Source: Alistipes sp.
GTDB lineage: Bacteria > Bacteroidota > Bacteroidia > Bacteroidales > Rikenellaceae
DNA: 5,382 nt
NCBI GenBank assembly: GCA_017532885.1
Contig: JAFXIS010000030.1
Coordinates: 1-5,382, forward strand
Direction: 5' to 3'
Positions 4,640 to 5,382 of the stretch are shown one piece after another; within the stretch, counting starts at the first letter, position 1, and each line of letters begins with the position of its first letter. The position numbers and the translations under genes were made by a program. Below the pieces are notes generated by a model that saw only the letters and a list, made by a program, of their open reading frames with translations, did not search any database and was not told the DNA's origin.

Positions 4640-5382
4640 ATGGAGAGACATATTGATATAAATAAATTCGACTACCCGCTTTCAGATGAGCGCATTGCGA
4701 AGTTCCCGCTGGAGAACCGTTCCGACTCGAAGCTGATGGTCTATCGCAATGGCGCAATCAGCGAGAGCCGTTTTGGTCGTTTGGCGGAGGAGCTGCCCGC
4801 AGGCTCGATGCTGGTGTTTAACAATACCAAGGTTATCCGTGCGCGAGTGATTATGCACAAGCCTTCGGGTGCGCGTATTGAGGTCTTTTGCCTGGAGCCA
4901 CATCGCCCAGCCGACTATGAGCACGCCTTTACGGTGCGTGGTGAGGCGGAGTGGAGTTGCATCGTGGGCAACCTGAAAAAGTGGAAGGAGGGCGAGATTG
5001 CTATCGAGTTTGAGTACGAGGGCAAGCAGTACCGCCTTGCGGCAGAGATTGCCGAGCGTGGCGAGCGAGAGCATATTATTCGTTTTAAGTGGGATGTGCC
5101 TCTTACCTTTGGTCAGTTGCTGGAGCATTTGGGACGTATTCCTATTCCTCCATACCTTAACCGCGAGAGTGAGGAGATTGACCTCACGCGCTACCAGACC
5201 GTATATTCCAAGTTTGAGGGGTCGGTGGCAGCACCTACGGCAGGTCTGCACTTTACGCCAGAGCTTATCGCCCAGATGCAGCAGTCGGGATTTGAGTTTG
5301 GCGAGGTCACGTTGCACGTTGGTGCGGGTACGTTCCTGCCCGTGAAGAGTGAGGATGCGGCGCAGCACCCTATGCACACCGA
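4640..5382 (+). CDS. queA: S-adenosylmethionine:tRNA ribosyltransferase-isomerase, cut by window edge
   Basis: QueA transfers and rearranges the ribosyl group of S-adenosylmethionine onto preQ1 in the wobble position of tRNAs with GUN anticodons (Asp, Asn, His, Tyr), making epoxyqueuosine. From the ATG at 4640 there are 247 complete codons open to the right edge, roughly two thirds of the family length (about 340-410). The N-terminus KFDYPLSDERIAKFPLENR (9-27) and VFNNTKVIRARV (59-70) are typical, as is SGARIEVFCLEP (76-87). The strongest signature is in 168-206: IPIPPYLNR (167-175), RYQTVYS (184-190), GSVAAPTAGLHFT (194-206), then VTLHVGAGTFLPV (223-235). The segment around WSCIVGNLKKWKEGE (105-119) is of the kind I associate with Bacteroidota QueA. 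It follows the AraC gene by 21 bases without a terminator, so it is probably the fourth gene of that operon. No Shine-Dalgarno sequence is visible; the start is set by the conserved N-terminal motif. Confidence 0.96.
   Translation, partial: MERHIDINKFDYPLSDERIAKFPLENRSDSKLMVYRNGAISESRFGRLAEELPAGSMLVFNNTKVIRARVIMHKPSGARIEVFCLEPHRPADYEHAFTVRGEAEWSCIVGNLKKWKEGEIAIEFEYEGKQYRLAAEIAERGEREHIIRFKWDVPLTFGQLLEHLGRIPIPPYLNRESEEIDLTRYQTVYSKFEGSVAAPTAGLHFTPELIAQMQQSGFEFGEVTLHVGAGTFLPVKSEDAAQHPMHT

Noticed and set aside
4682..5377. Long minus-strand open frame (231 codons) opposite queA
   Set aside because: It lies antisense to a clearly recognisable QueA, has a Leu/Arg/Thr-rich composition typical of a shadow frame, and shows no recognisable domain or initiation signal.
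1..5382. Search for CRISPR arrays, tRNAs, insertion sequences, toxin-antitoxin or defence genes
   Set aside because: No spaced repeats, transposase, integrase, tRNA cloverleaf or defence domain is visible; all long frames are accounted for by housekeeping or regulatory genes.

Overview
This window looks like chromosomal DNA from a member of the Bacteroidota, most likely the order Bacteroidales. Three things point there. The divergent intergenic region carries promoter elements of the Bacteroidota primary sigma factor type (TTTG, about 20 bp, then TAnnTTTG). Start codons mostly lack a clear Shine-Dalgarno sequence and follow A/T-rich leaders. The PNPase and QueA proteins read like Bacteroidales versions. 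A Rikenellaceae/Alistipes-like source is possible, but that is only an impression from the protein sequences.

Layout. The left part is on the minus strand: rpsO (ribosomal protein S15, 1176-1448) followed downstream by pnp (polynucleotide phosphorylase, 1-1097, cut by the left edge). The 78-bp gap between them holds a perfect 10-bp hairpin with a U-rich tail. A 324-bp AT-rich gap (1449-1772) separates this pair from a plus-strand cluster and carries divergent promoters. The plus-strand cluster is apbE (FAD:protein FMN transferase lipoprotein, 1773-2810), a diacylglycerol-kinase-family lipid kinase (2824-3711), an AraC-family regulator (3728-4618) and queA (queuosine biosynthesis, 4640-5382, cut by the right edge). 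The gaps are 13, 16 and 21 bases with no terminator, so these four genes are probably one operon.

How they work together. rpsO-pnp is a classic translation/RNA-decay pair; in E. coli both products control their own mRNA. The plus-strand operon is functionally mixed: extracytoplasmic flavin attachment, lipid phosphorylation, a transcription regulator and tRNA modification. No partner gene in the window explains the grouping.

No mobile element, CRISPR array, tRNA, rRNA or defence system is visible. The most interesting material is regulatory. The rpsO leader has a nested hairpin, a competing downstream arm, a start codon buried in an AU-rich hairpin, and a 20-codon upstream ORF ending inside that hairpin. 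This could be a Bacteroidota-type S15 autoregulatory leader. The apbE promoter has an 18-bp dyad filling its spacer. Function for both is inferred from sequence only.
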